Below the pieces are notes generated by a model, which made no database searches, had not been told where the DNA came from, and saw nothing but the letters and a program-made list of their open reading frames with translations. This document shows, piece after piece, positions 1 to 7,478 of a DNA stretch of 64,000 bases; within the stretch, counting starts at the first letter, position 1, and the number at the start of each line of letters is the position of its first letter. The DNA comes from Bacillota bacterium (GTDB lineage Bacteria; Bacillota; Clostridia; Acetivibrionales; DTU013), in contig JAFABI010000021.1 in NCBI GenBank assembly GCA_023426125.1, positions 1 to 64,000 of the forward strand. Reading direction: 5' to 3'. A program made the translations under genes and the position numbers.

Positions 1-443
1 ATATTAGTCACCCTCCGTATATTTGATTTGTGCCTTCATTTGTGGTGTTTCAGCACATTTCATATTTTACGTGAGGGTACTTAATTTTTCAAAGATCAAA
101 TTTCTTACTTACAGGAATGCTCCTAAACAAAAATTGCTATCATTCCTTAAATTTCTGCCGGTTTCTCCGATCTGGACTTGTTTGCAGAAGCTGCCTGCAG
201 TGCGACCCGGACACAGATCCATACACCAATAGAGCTTTTATGGTTGTATCCGGCAAATACAGCCTTGTTGCGACGTCAATGAACAATTTGCTAATTGACA
301 TAATGCTACTCTGGTAGTCTATAAATGGAAAATGCTAGTAGCAGTGTACTATCTGTTTGTGATAGTAATTACTCATTTTACATAATAAGTGATTCTGATA
401 TGATATTGTTAAAATTCACAATATATTGGGGGATTGGATAAAA
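1..443. other. Intergenic, no gene supported
   Basis: Only short overlapping frames without good ribosome-binding sites or recognisable protein character occur here. The stretch is AT-rich towards its right end, where a promoter for the small peptide at 444 could lie. No convincing -35/-10 pair was found. Confidence 0.5.
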
Positions 444-536
444 ATGAAGCTGGCGAAAGTGGTCCTGATTGTCCTGATTGCGATTTTGCTAATAAGCATC
501 GGTTTTTATGCCGGGCTGATTATAGTATCCGGTTAA
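444..536 (+). CDS. 30-residue single-span membrane peptide
   Basis: A short reading frame starts with ATG at 444, 8-14 nt after a G-rich sequence (GGGGGA, 429-434) that can serve as ribosome-binding site. The product begins with a charged MKLAK and is then almost wholly hydrophobic (runs such as VVLIVLIAILLI), ending after a short GLIIVSG tail. It would form one transmembrane helix and nothing else. It lies 60 bp before the leucine-rich-repeat gene and could be co-transcribed with it. It is not a recognised family. It could be a small regulatory or toxin-like membrane peptide, or a chance frame. Confidence 0.4.
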   Translation: MKLAKVVLIVLIAILLISIGFYAGLIIVSG

Positions 537-596
537 CATGCATAAACCAGCTTTAGCAGCGTCAAAAATAACGATGATATACAAGGAGGGTTTATT

Positions 597-1721
597 ATGA
601 ATTTGTTGGAAGATAGTACCAGGGGCTATATGGATGAAATGAATTCAACGAAGAAGAAAAACAAGAAAAATAAAGTAAAAACCATAGGGATCATCGCTGC
701 ATTGGTTCTTGCAGTGACGGTCTCCGGAGTAATTGTTTATAATTACTTAATGTCCGCCGGTTTGACCATTTCTTTCCGGTCGGCAGAACAACAGCAAAAT
801 GAAGCTGTGGTTCAGCAAAAAGACGATAAGGAGGCAGACATATACAATTTCATCGCATTACAGGTGAAAACAGGGAAGGTTACGATTGATGATGTGGAAA
901 ATAGCTTTCCAAAAGAAAAGTTAAAAGTTATCTGCGAAAAAGCAGGGCTGCTGTATTTAGAGGATAGTAATCTGGAAAGGGTAATAAGAGAAAAACTGGG
1001 TAAATTATCAGGAGTTCTGCTTTTTGAGGATGTGTCGGCCATTACAAGCCTTGATGCAAGCGGAATGTCTATAAGCAATCTTGAAGGGCTGCAGTTCTTT
1101 CAGAATATCAGTGAGCTGACGCTTGATAACAATATTATAAGTAATATCAACATTTTAAATGAATTGCCGTATCTTACATTGTTGAGTGTAAAAGACAATC
1201 ATCTAAAGAACATTGACTCACTGGGAAATGTTTCGAGTTTGAAGCAGCTCTATCTTGATAACAATTACATAGACAATCTTAATGCTTTCCAGGGGACAAA
1301 CAGTCTGGAGGTCTTATCCTTGGGCGGAAACCATATTTCGGATATTACATCACTCAGTACCATGAAAAGTTTGACGGCACTAAACCTTTTTCATAATGAT
1401 ATAAGTGATATAGAACCGATTAAAGAGCTTATAAATATTTCAAGCTTGAATCTAGGTGATAATGATATATATGATGTGAAACCGCTCGGCGCCTTAACCC
1501 AATTGTCCGAACTGATACTGAATGAGAATAAGATCAATGATATTACTCCGCTGGGTACTTTAACCGGTCTGAAGGTATTGGATGTTTATGACAACAGGAT
1601 AAGCGACGCACAAGCGCTGGGAGCTTTGACCGCTCTGGAGAAAATAAGAATCAGCCGTAACCCTGTCGGGGATATTTCTTCCCTGGGATCAGTTAGTTCG
1701 ACGAGAATAGAAATAGAATAA
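597..1721 (+). CDS. Membrane-anchored leucine-rich-repeat protein
   Basis: The 374-residue product has a basic N-terminal cytoplasmic stretch (KKKNKKNKVK, about residues 19-28), one transmembrane helix at about 29-52 and no cleavage site, so it should be a type II membrane protein with its body outside. From about residue 105 to the end it carries roughly ten 22-residue leucine-rich repeats with the internalin-like pattern LxxLxxLxLxxNxIxDIxxL. A short disordered or helical linker precedes the repeats. The start is set by AAGGAGGG about 8 nt upstream. Repeats of this kind usually bind proteins or envelope polymers; the partner is unknown. The downstream small ORF starts 15 bp after the stop. 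Confidence 0.8.
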   Translation: MNLLEDSTRGYMDEMNSTKKKNKKNKVKTIGIIAALVLAVTVSGVIVYNYLMSAGLTISFRSAEQQQNEAVVQQKDDKEADIYNFIALQVKTGKVTIDDVENSFPKEKLKVICEKAGLLYLEDSNLERVIREKLGKLSGVLLFEDVSAITSLDASGMSISNLEGLQFFQNISELTLDNNIISNINILNELPYLTLLSVKDNHLKNIDSLGNVSSLKQLYLDNNYIDNLNAFQGTNSLEVLSLGGNHISDITSLSTMKSLTALNLFHNDISDIEPIKELINISSLNLGDNDIYDVKPLGALTQLSELILNENKINDITPLGTLTGLKVLDVYDNRISDAQALGALTALEKIRISRNPVGDISSLGSVSSTRIEIE

Positions 1722-1736
1722 GGTAGGGGGCGGCCA

Positions 1737-1877
1737 TTGAAAAAAATGAGCGATCTGGTGGAGCTTTCAACCATTGGAATCAGTATGAATGAAAAGCGCC
1801 CCGGCTCCGATGAGCCTGTCAAACCCCAAACCTACGGGCAGGAACTGCTGGGCAATTTCCCAGGGGGTGTATTATAA
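1737..1877 (+). CDS. Small ORF, 46 residues, unknown
   Basis: A TTG-started frame follows the LRR gene by 15 bp, with a GGTAGGGGG ribosome-binding sequence at 1722-1730. An internal ATG at 1746 is the alternative start. The peptide is polar, with a Pro/Gly-rich second half and a GNFPGGVL tail, and contains no cysteine and no membrane span. I do not recognise it. Close spacing and the terminator at 1935 suggest it is the last gene of the LRR transcription unit. Confidence 0.35.
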   Translation: MKKMSDLVELSTIGISMNEKRPGSDEPVKPQTYGQELLGNFPGGVL

Positions 1878-1934
1878 AGAAAAAATTGAGAAGGATGCAG
1901 GGTGCCTCCAGATAATTTCTATTGCTATTCACGA

Positions 1935-1957
1935 ACAGCCATCGGGCTGTTTTTATT
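1935..1957 (+). terminator. Intrinsic terminator after the LRR unit
   Basis: Stem ACAGCC (1935-1940), loop ATCG, GGCTGT (1945-1950), followed directly by TTTTATTTT. This ends the LRR/small-ORF unit before the ctsR region. Confidence 0.75.
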
Positions 1958-2041
1958 TTCATTGTCCATCGTATACAAAGCAGGTATCACGTAAAAAATA
2001 CTTTATAATTGCTAATAATTTTATTAAGGAGAGTGATATTT

Positions 2042-2227
2042 GTGGCCAACAAAAAAAACAGGACGAATATTCGTGATGAACGTATTGAGGACAATACGAT
2101 GTATGGTGAATTCATACCTTCCTTTGACCAGTGGGTAACGCCCGACAGACAGAGAAAGATTGCAAGGCATCTTGAAGAATTGACAGACGATGCTGCTTCC
2201 GGCAATGATGAAAAAAGAAGCGATTAA
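2042..2227 (+). CDS. Small acidic/basic hypothetical protein, 61 residues
   Basis: The GTG at 2042 lies about 11 nt after AAGGAG (2025-2030). The product is highly charged with an Asn/Lys/Arg-rich start, a central WVTPDRQRKIARHLEEL segment likely to be helical, and a polar tail. There is no membrane span and no known motif. It sits between the LRR unit and the ctsR promoter and is expressed independently of the CtsR operator. Function is unknown; the strong Shine-Dalgarno and codon-like composition make it likely to be a real gene. Confidence 0.5.
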   Translation: MANKKNRTNIRDERIEDNTMYGEFIPSFDQWVTPDRQRKIARHLEELTDDAASGNDEKRSD

Positions 2228-2282
2228 CGGATGGCCGGCGGTGGGGCGCCGGCAACCTGGAACCGAAAATTTGAAATTATGC

Positions 2283-2311
2283 TTGAATATATTTCAGCAG
2301 TGCTTTATAAT
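2283..2311 (+). promoter_or_regulatory. Sigma-A-type promoter of the ctsR operon
   Basis: TTGAAT (2283-2288), 17-bp spacer and TATAAT (2306-2311) form a near-consensus housekeeping promoter. Transcription would start near 2318, so the CtsR operator at 2321-2337 covers the initial transcribed region. Confidence 0.75.
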
Positions 2312-2320
2312 ATAATTAAA

Positions 2321-2337
2321 AGTCAAAGAAAGTCAAA
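2321..2337 (+). promoter_or_regulatory. CtsR operator (heptad direct repeat)
   Basis: Two copies of AGTCAAA separated by GAA match the known CtsR box RGTCAAA-NAN-RGTCAAA exactly. It lies just after the -10 element of the ctsR promoter, which gives classic autoregulation. About 15 bp further on, TTTTGACTT (2349-2357) is a half-site in the opposite orientation. Confidence 0.9.
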
Positions 2338-2423
2338 ATCAATAATTTTTTTGACTTGTATCGATCGGTTTGTGTAAATGGTTTACGCTATGAAGCATTT
2401 CGATATGGATAAAGGATGGTGGG

Positions 2424-2891
2424 GTGAAGCGAATGGCCAGAATGAGCGATATTATCGAAGCATTTATCAAGCAATTGATGAATGATACCGATGGATCCGT
2501 GGAAATTCAAAGGAATGAGCTGGCAAACCATTTTAATTGTGTTCCCTCGCAGATCAATTATGTCATAGACACCCGGTTTACCACAGACAGAGGCTATTAT
2601 GTCGAGAGCCGCAGGGGCGGAGGAGGGCATATTAAAATCCGGAGAGTGAATATCAACCGTCCCGGCAACTATCTCATGCATATTGTATCTTCCATGGGCA
2701 TAAGTATCTCTCAGCAATCTGCAGAGATATTCATTAACAACTTTGTGGACTACGATGTGGTCTCTGCAAGGGAAGGCTTGATTTTGAAGGCCGCGACCAG
2801 CGACAAGGTGTTGGGGTTTGTCCCCATGCCCGACAGGGATATCCTGAGGGCCAGCATTTTGAAAAATATTCTCACAAGCCTGCTTGTGTGA
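2424..2891 (+). CDS. ctsR: Heat-shock repressor CtsR
   Basis: CtsR is the winged-helix repressor of clp genes in Firmicutes. It binds heptad repeats and is inactivated by heat and by the McsA/McsB system. The 155-residue product has the N-terminal signature MSDIIEAFIKQL, the helix-turn-helix region NELANHFNCVPSQINYVIDTRF and the wing YYVESRRGGGGHIKI with its glycine-rich turn, followed by the C-terminal dimerisation domain. GTG at 2424 follows AAGGATGG; ATG at 2433 is an alternative. It is the first gene of ctsR-mcsA-mcsB-clpC, and a perfect CtsR box lies upstream, so it should repress its own operon. Confidence 0.95.
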   Translation: MKRMARMSDIIEAFIKQLMNDTDGSVEIQRNELANHFNCVPSQINYVIDTRFTTDRGYYVESRRGGGGHIKIRRVNINRPGNYLMHIVSSMGISISQQSAEIFINNFVDYDVVSAREGLILKAATSDKVLGFVPMPDRDILRASILKNILTSLLV

Positions 2892-2908
2892 AAGTATAAT
2901 ATTACACA

Positions 2909-2940
2909 GTCGCGCTCCTGACGAGTGCGTGGATTGAAAT
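2909..2940 (+). repeat. Solo CRISPR-repeat-like 32-mer upstream of mcsA
   Basis: This 32-nt segment begins GTCGCGCTC, has an inverted repeat (CGCGCTC pairing with GAGTGCG, one G-U) and ends GTGCGTGGATTGAAAT. Length, stem and the GTGGATTGAAA tail are those of type I-C CRISPR repeats. No second copy or spacer follows. A related 32-mer lies at 25042-25073. It is in the leader of mcsA, 51 bp before the start codon. Confidence 0.7.
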
Positions 2941-2991
2941 GTGTGCTAGCAAAGTGGCAGAACCAAAAATTTTAAACAGGGAGTGGTGTGA

Positions 2992-3510
2992 ATGTTGTGC
3001 CAGCAATGTCATAAGAGACCGGCAAATGTTCATCTTACAAAAATAGTAAACGGTGAAAAGGCTGAAATGGTGCTTTGCGACCAGTGTGCCAGGGAAAAAA
3101 GCCAGCTGGGCTTCGGCGCCTTCGGTTCACCGTTGAATCTCTACGATTTCTTATCCGGATTCATAGGGGCGGGTCAGGATGATTCGCCTGCGGACAGCGC
3201 CTCCAAGGAGGAATTCTGTGAGATTTGCGGAATGAGCTTCGAGGACTTTGGAAAGACCGGAAAGATGGGGTGCAACAACTGTTATGCAAAATACGGTGAG
3301 AGGCTTAAGCCGGTATTGAAAAGGCTTCACGGTAACTATGAGCATACGGGCAAGGCGCCTGCCGGCATATCAAAAGCAATTGATGCCTCCAGAGAGGTTG
3401 AAAGGCTGAAAGAGCTGCTTGGAAAAGCCATACAGGCGGAGGAATATGAAAAGGCTGCAGAGATAAGGGACAGGATAAAAGCTGTGGAAGGCGGGTTAAA
3501 GGAAGAATGA
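2992..3510 (+). CDS. mcsA: McsA, zinc-binding activator of McsB
   Basis: McsA activates the arginine kinase McsB and helps control CtsR and ClpC. The 172-residue product has two four-cysteine zinc modules: CQQC with CDQC near residues 3-32, and CEIC with CNNC near 75-95. A C-terminal UVR motif (about residues 133-168, EVERLKELLGKAIQAEEYEKAAEIRDRI) follows, the usual domain order. ATG at 2992 is preceded by AGGGAGTGG. The gene overlaps mcsB by 4 nt (ATGA), indicating translational coupling. The gap after ctsR contains a CRISPR-repeat-like element. Confidence 0.95.
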   Translation: MLCQQCHKRPANVHLTKIVNGEKAEMVLCDQCAREKSQLGFGAFGSPLNLYDFLSGFIGAGQDDSPADSASKEEFCEICGMSFEDFGKTGKMGCNNCYAKYGERLKPVLKRLHGNYEHTGKAPAGISKAIDASREVERLKELLGKAIQAEEYEKAAEIRDRIKAVEGGLKEE

Positions 3511-4556
3511 TGGATGAGAAGAGTATTGAGAGCCGGGAAGCTGAAATTGCAGTCAGCAGCAGGGTGAGACTGGCCAGGAATATTAACTGCATACCTTTTC
3601 CGACGAGAATGAACCCCCAACAGGGCGAGGCAATCATAAACAAAGTCTGGGAATCCATTTCCCAGAGCAGCGAAGTCATGGCAAAAAATCTGGTCCTTAT
3701 GAAAATCGGGCGGCTGGATCCCATTGACAGGCAGATACTTGTGGAAAAGCACCTCATCAGCCCGGAACTGGGTGAAGGTAAGCGGGAGAGCGCAGTCATC
3801 ATCAGCAGAGATGAGAAGATCAGCATCATGATCAATGAAGAGGATCATCTAAGGATACAATGCATATTCCCGGGCATGCGCCTGGATGAAGCATGGCGGT
3901 TGTGCAGCAAGCTGGATGTTCTGTTTGAGGATAAAATGGATTTTGCCTTTGATAAAAATCTGGGCTATCTTACCTGCTGCCCTACAAATGTCGGGACAGG
4001 GATCAGGGCATCCGTAATGCTTCATCTTCCCGCCCTGGGGATGACGGGATATATGAGAAACATACTGGAGGCATGCGGAAAGATCGGTATTGCCGTCAGA
4101 GGGATCTACGGCGAAAACAGCGAAGCATCGGGCAGCATGTTTCAAATATCCAACCAGGTTACCCTTGGCCAAACGGAAGAGGAAATCATCGGAAGCGTCA
4201 AGAATGTGGCTTCCCAGATCATAGAACAGGAAAAGCTGCTCCGGAAGGAGCTTTACAATCAAAATCCGAACCGGTTTGAAGACAGGATATACCGGTCCTT
4301 TGGATTGCTTTCCAATGCCAGGATCATCTCCGCCGAAGAAAGCCTGAAATTGCTATCCGATGTTAGACTGGGCGTTGATATGGGAATAATTGTTGGTATA
4401 AATATGACAACGTTGAATGAAATAATGCTTGTCGCTCAGCCGGCGTATATCCAGCGGCTTGCAGGCAAAACCCTCAGTCCGGATGAACGGGATATAAGGC
4501 GGGCTGAGCTCATAAGGAGCAGTTTGAACAACGTTAAACAGCCCCCCTCCTCTTAG
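3507..4556 (+). CDS. mcsB: McsB protein-arginine kinase
   Basis: McsB phosphorylates protein arginines, marking proteins for ClpCP, and inactivates CtsR. The 349-residue protein has the guanido-kinase fold: SSRVRLARNI (about 16-25), the central ATP/guanido loop CCPTNVGTGIRASV (about 155-168) with its cysteine, and the C-terminal phosphoarginine-binding RDIRRAE (about 331-337), which is typical of McsB. The start ATG overlaps the mcsA stop. The gene is separated from clpC by a hairpin-rich 227-bp gap, unlike the tight coupling upstream, so clpC may be adjusted separately. Confidence 0.96.
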   Translation: MMDEKSIESREAEIAVSSRVRLARNINCIPFPTRMNPQQGEAIINKVWESISQSSEVMAKNLVLMKIGRLDPIDRQILVEKHLISPELGEGKRESAVIISRDEKISIMINEEDHLRIQCIFPGMRLDEAWRLCSKLDVLFEDKMDFAFDKNLGYLTCCPTNVGTGIRASVMLHLPALGMTGYMRNILEACGKIGIAVRGIYGENSEASGSMFQISNQVTLGQTEEEIIGSVKNVASQIIEQEKLLRKELYNQNPNRFEDRIYRSFGLLSNARIISAEESLKLLSDVRLGVDMGIIVGINMTTLNEIMLVAQPAYIQRLAGKTLSPDERDIRRAELIRSSLNNVKQPPSS

Positions 4557-4783
4557 GTGGGGGTTACCGAATAAAAAAGCTGTCAGTGGTGGGTAGCAAA
4601 CCCCGACTGACGTTGTTCAAACGCCACGTATAAGCGTGGCGCACGAAGTGTAGCGTAGGGAGAATACATTTCGCCCGCAGCGAGGGGGTATGGGGGCATG
4701 CCCCCATTGGAAATTGAAGAAGTATGGGGACACGCTGTCCTGAGTAACGTGCCCGTTTGAATATGGAAAGGTCGTGATGATGA
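4557..4783 (+). other. Hairpin-rich gap between mcsB and clpC
   Basis: Several inverted repeats occur in a row: CCCCCCTCCT with AGGTGGGGG at the mcsB end, GTCAG...CTGAC at about 4580-4611, CGCCACG with CGTGGCG at about 4621-4640, and TGGGGGCATGCCCCCA at about 4691-4706. No terminator-like U tract or ORF was seen. It may be repeat debris or an RNA-level control segment. Confidence 0.5.
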
Positions 4784-7282
4784 ATGTACGGAAGATTTAC
4801 AGAAAAAGCCGAAAGGGCTATAAACTTTTCCCAGGAAAATGCAATGCAGCTGGGCCATAATTACGTGGGGACCGAGCATCTGCTGCTGGGCCTTGTCAAG
4901 GAGGGGACCGGCGTTGCCGCAAGAGTGCTGCAGAACCAGGGGGTGACCGAGGACAAGGTATTGAAGGAAATCGAGGAACTGGTGGGGAAAGGCGAAACGG
5001 TAGGCCAGCAGCCCCTCGGCTTTACGCCCAGGACCAAAAAGGTTCTTGAACTGAGTCTGAAGGAAGCCAGAAGATTGGGCCACAATTATATCGGGACCGA
5101 GCATTTGCTCCTTGGCGTCATGAAGGAGGGGGAAAGCGTAGCCGTAAGAATATTGATTGACCTTGGCATAGATCCCCAGAAGCTTTTGAACGATATCGTC
5201 AGGATGCTGAACGAAGAAGCTCCCGGCTCTACGGGAGAGCCGAAACACAGCTCAACCTATTCCAACACCCCGACCTTGAACCAATTTGGCAGAGATCTTA
5301 CGGAAATGGCCCGTGAAGATAAATTTGACCCGATTATAGGCCGTGACAAGGAAATTGAAAGGGTCGTACAGATTTTAAGCAGAAGGACAAAAAACAACCC
5401 TTGCCTCATCGGTGAACCCGGTGTAGGTAAAACAGCCATTGCGGAAGGTCTGGCGCAGAAGATCATAGAAGGAAACATTCCCGAGACCTTAAAGGGCAAA
5501 AGGGTCGTAACATTGGATTTGTCTTCCATGGTTGCAGGCGCCAAATACCGGGGCGAATTTGAAGAACGGCTTAAAAAAGCCCTGGATGAAATCCGCAAAG
5601 CGGGCAATGTTGTCCTCTTTATCGATGAAATGCACACGATTATCGGCGCCGGCGCCGCGGAAGGCGCTATCGACGCCTCCAACATTTTGAAGCCGTCCCT
5701 TGCAAGGGGAGAGATACAGGTCATTGGCGCTACTACGCTGGCGGAATACAGAAAGCATGTGGAAAAGGACGCCGCCCTGGAAAGAAGGTTCCAGCCCATT
5801 ACGGTAGGAGAGCCCTCCAAAGAGGAAGCGGTGGAAATCCTAAAGGGCATCCGGGACAAATATGAAGCCCATCACAGGGTCAAGATTACCGATGGAGCAC
5901 TTGAGGCGGCGGTGAAGCTGTCGGACAGGTATATAAGCGACAGGTATCTGCCGGATAAGGCAATCGACTTGATTGATGAAGCGGCATCCAGGGTAAGGCT
6001 CAAGTCCTTCACGGCTCCTCCCGACTTGAAGAGCCTGGAAGAGCGGGTGGAGAAGCTGAGCAAGGAAAAGGAGGACGCCATCAGGAGCCAGGAATTTGAG
6101 AAGGCCGCAGGGATAAGAGACCAGGAATTGCAGTTGAAAACCGAACTGGAAAAGGTAAAGAACGAGTGGATGCAGAAAAACCAGACAAAAACCGATACCG
6201 TTACCGAAGAAGAAGTGGGCGATATTGTAGCCAGCTGGACGGGAATTCCGGTCAAGAGGCTTGCGGAGGAAGAATCCGAAAGGCTCATGAAAATGGAGGA
6301 TGTGCTCCATGAAAGGGTGATTGGCCAGGACGAAGCGGTCAAGGCCGTATCCAGGGCCATAAGAAGAGGCAGGGTCGGCTTGAAGGATCCCAAGCGCCCC
6401 ACAGGTTCCTTTATTTTCCTGGGGCCTACCGGGGTGGGCAAGACGGAATTGAGCAAAGCCCTTGCCGAGGCATTGTTTGGCAATGAAAATGCCATGATCC
6501 GCATCGATATGTCGGAATACATGGAGAAATTTGCCGTATCCAGGATGGTAGGCTCGCCTCCCGGATACGTTGGCTATGACGAAGGCGGTCAGCTGACGGA
6601 AAAGGTAAGAAGAAAGCCATATTCGGTGCTGCTGTTTGACGAAATCGAAAAAGCCCACCCCGATGTTTTCAATATTCTTTTGCAGATATTGGAGGATGGC
6701 CGGCTTACGGATGCCCAGGGAAGAGTGGTGGATTTCCGCAACACCGTCATTATCATGACCTCCAATGTCGGAGGCAGGATGATCACCGAACCGAAACGTC
6801 TCGGCTTTGTCATTGGCGATGATAAGGCGCGCAGCTATGAAGATATGAAGTCCAATGTCATGGGTGAATTGAAAAAGACCTTCCGCCCCGAATTTCTCAA
6901 CAGGGTGGATGAAGTCATTGTGTTCCACCCTCTGGATGAAGAGCACATAAAGAGTATTGTGGGTATCATGACCGACGTGCTGGCAAAGAGGCTGAAGCAA
7001 AATGAAATCACTGTGGTTGTGGCGGACGAGGCAAAGACTTTTCTTGCCAAAAAGGGTTTTGATCCGGTTTACGGCGCCCGGCCGCTGCGGAGGGCAATCC
7101 AGTCAATGATCGAAGACAAGCTGGCCGAGCAGATGCTGGAAGGGAAAATCAAACCCGGCGATGAGGTGCTGGTGGAACTGGAGGAAGACCAGTTGAAGTT
7201 TACAGTGAAGAAGGAAGCTTTGATTGGACGGGGGAAAGACAATACAAAACGCAGCGCCAGTAAAAAAGGAGCGATTTTGTAG
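4784..7282 (+). CDS. clpC: ClpC AAA+ unfoldase
   Basis: ClpC unfolds substrates, including phosphoarginine-tagged ones, and feeds them to ClpP. The 832-residue protein has two Clp-N repeats (LGHNYVGTEHLLLG and LGHNYIGTEHLLLG) in the first 145 residues. The D1 AAA module has Walker A GEPGVGKT (about 208) and Walker B VLFIDE. A UVR coiled region (KEKEDAIRSQEFEKAAGIRD) is the mark of ClpC over ClpA/ClpB. The D2 module has GPTGVGKT and VLLFDEIEKAH, followed by the C-terminal Clp domain. The Shine-Dalgarno (AAAGGTCGTGATG) is modest. It is the last gene of the operon, followed by a strong terminator at 7371. Confidence 0.97.
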   Translation: MYGRFTEKAERAINFSQENAMQLGHNYVGTEHLLLGLVKEGTGVAARVLQNQGVTEDKVLKEIEELVGKGETVGQQPLGFTPRTKKVLELSLKEARRLGHNYIGTEHLLLGVMKEGESVAVRILIDLGIDPQKLLNDIVRMLNEEAPGSTGEPKHSSTYSNTPTLNQFGRDLTEMAREDKFDPIIGRDKEIERVVQILSRRTKNNPCLIGEPGVGKTAIAEGLAQKIIEGNIPETLKGKRVVTLDLSSMVAGAKYRGEFEERLKKALDEIRKAGNVVLFIDEMHTIIGAGAAEGAIDASNILKPSLARGEIQVIGATTLAEYRKHVEKDAALERRFQPITVGEPSKEEAVEILKGIRDKYEAHHRVKITDGALEAAVKLSDRYISDRYLPDKAIDLIDEAASRVRLKSFTAPPDLKSLEERVEKLSKEKEDAIRSQEFEKAAGIRDQELQLKTELEKVKNEWMQKNQTKTDTVTEEEVGDIVASWTGIPVKRLAEEESERLMKMEDVLHERVIGQDEAVKAVSRAIRRGRVGLKDPKRPTGSFIFLGPTGVGKTELSKALAEALFGNENAMIRIDMSEYMEKFAVSRMVGSPPGYVGYDEGGQLTEKVRRKPYSVLLFDEIEKAHPDVFNILLQILEDGRLTDAQGRVVDFRNTVIIMTSNVGGRMITEPKRLGFVIGDDKARSYEDMKSNVMGELKKTFRPEFLNRVDEVIVFHPLDEEHIKSIVGIMTDVLAKRLKQNEITVVVADEAKTFLAKKGFDPVYGARPLRRAIQSMIEDKLAEQMLEGKIKPGDEVLVELEEDQLKFTVKKEALIGRGKDNTKRSASKKGAIL

Positions 7283-7370
7283 GCCGTTGGGATTGGCTTG
7301 CTGTTTCCTGGCTTTATGGTTCCCTTGACGACAAGGGCAGTGCAGTTGAAGATAATAATTTGCAAAAAAA

Positions 7371-7394
7371 AAAGAGCCGCTCGGCTCTTTTTTC
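7371..7394 (+). terminator. Intrinsic terminator after clpC
   Basis: AAAGAGCC (7371-7378), loop GCTC, then GGCTCTTT running into a total of about seven T residues. A clear end for the ctsR operon. Confidence 0.85.
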
Positions 7395-7423
7395 TTGTCA
7401 TATTCTCCGGAAAGTTTTATAAT
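7395..7423 (+). promoter_or_regulatory. Promoter of the RND efflux operon
   Basis: TTGTCA (7395-7400), 17-bp spacer and TATAAT (7418-7423), immediately downstream of the clpC terminator and 55 bp before the pump gene. The MarR encoded at the operon end probably acts here, but no clear operator was picked out. Confidence 0.7.
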
Positions 7424-7478
7424 ATAATAGTACAAAAATATAACCATATGAATTAATAACCAAATAAAAAGGAGCACA

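Noticed and set aside
23..317. Two overlapping ORFs at the window start
   Set aside because: No ribosome-binding site, biased composition and mutual overlap; no protein-like character.
2909..2940. A CRISPR array
   Set aside because: Only one repeat unit is present at each of two places, with no spacer, second repeat or cas gene, so no array is called.
5840..7000. Long open frame opposite clpC
   Set aside because: It is antisense to a certain gene and arises from its codon bias; no start signal and no recognisable protein.
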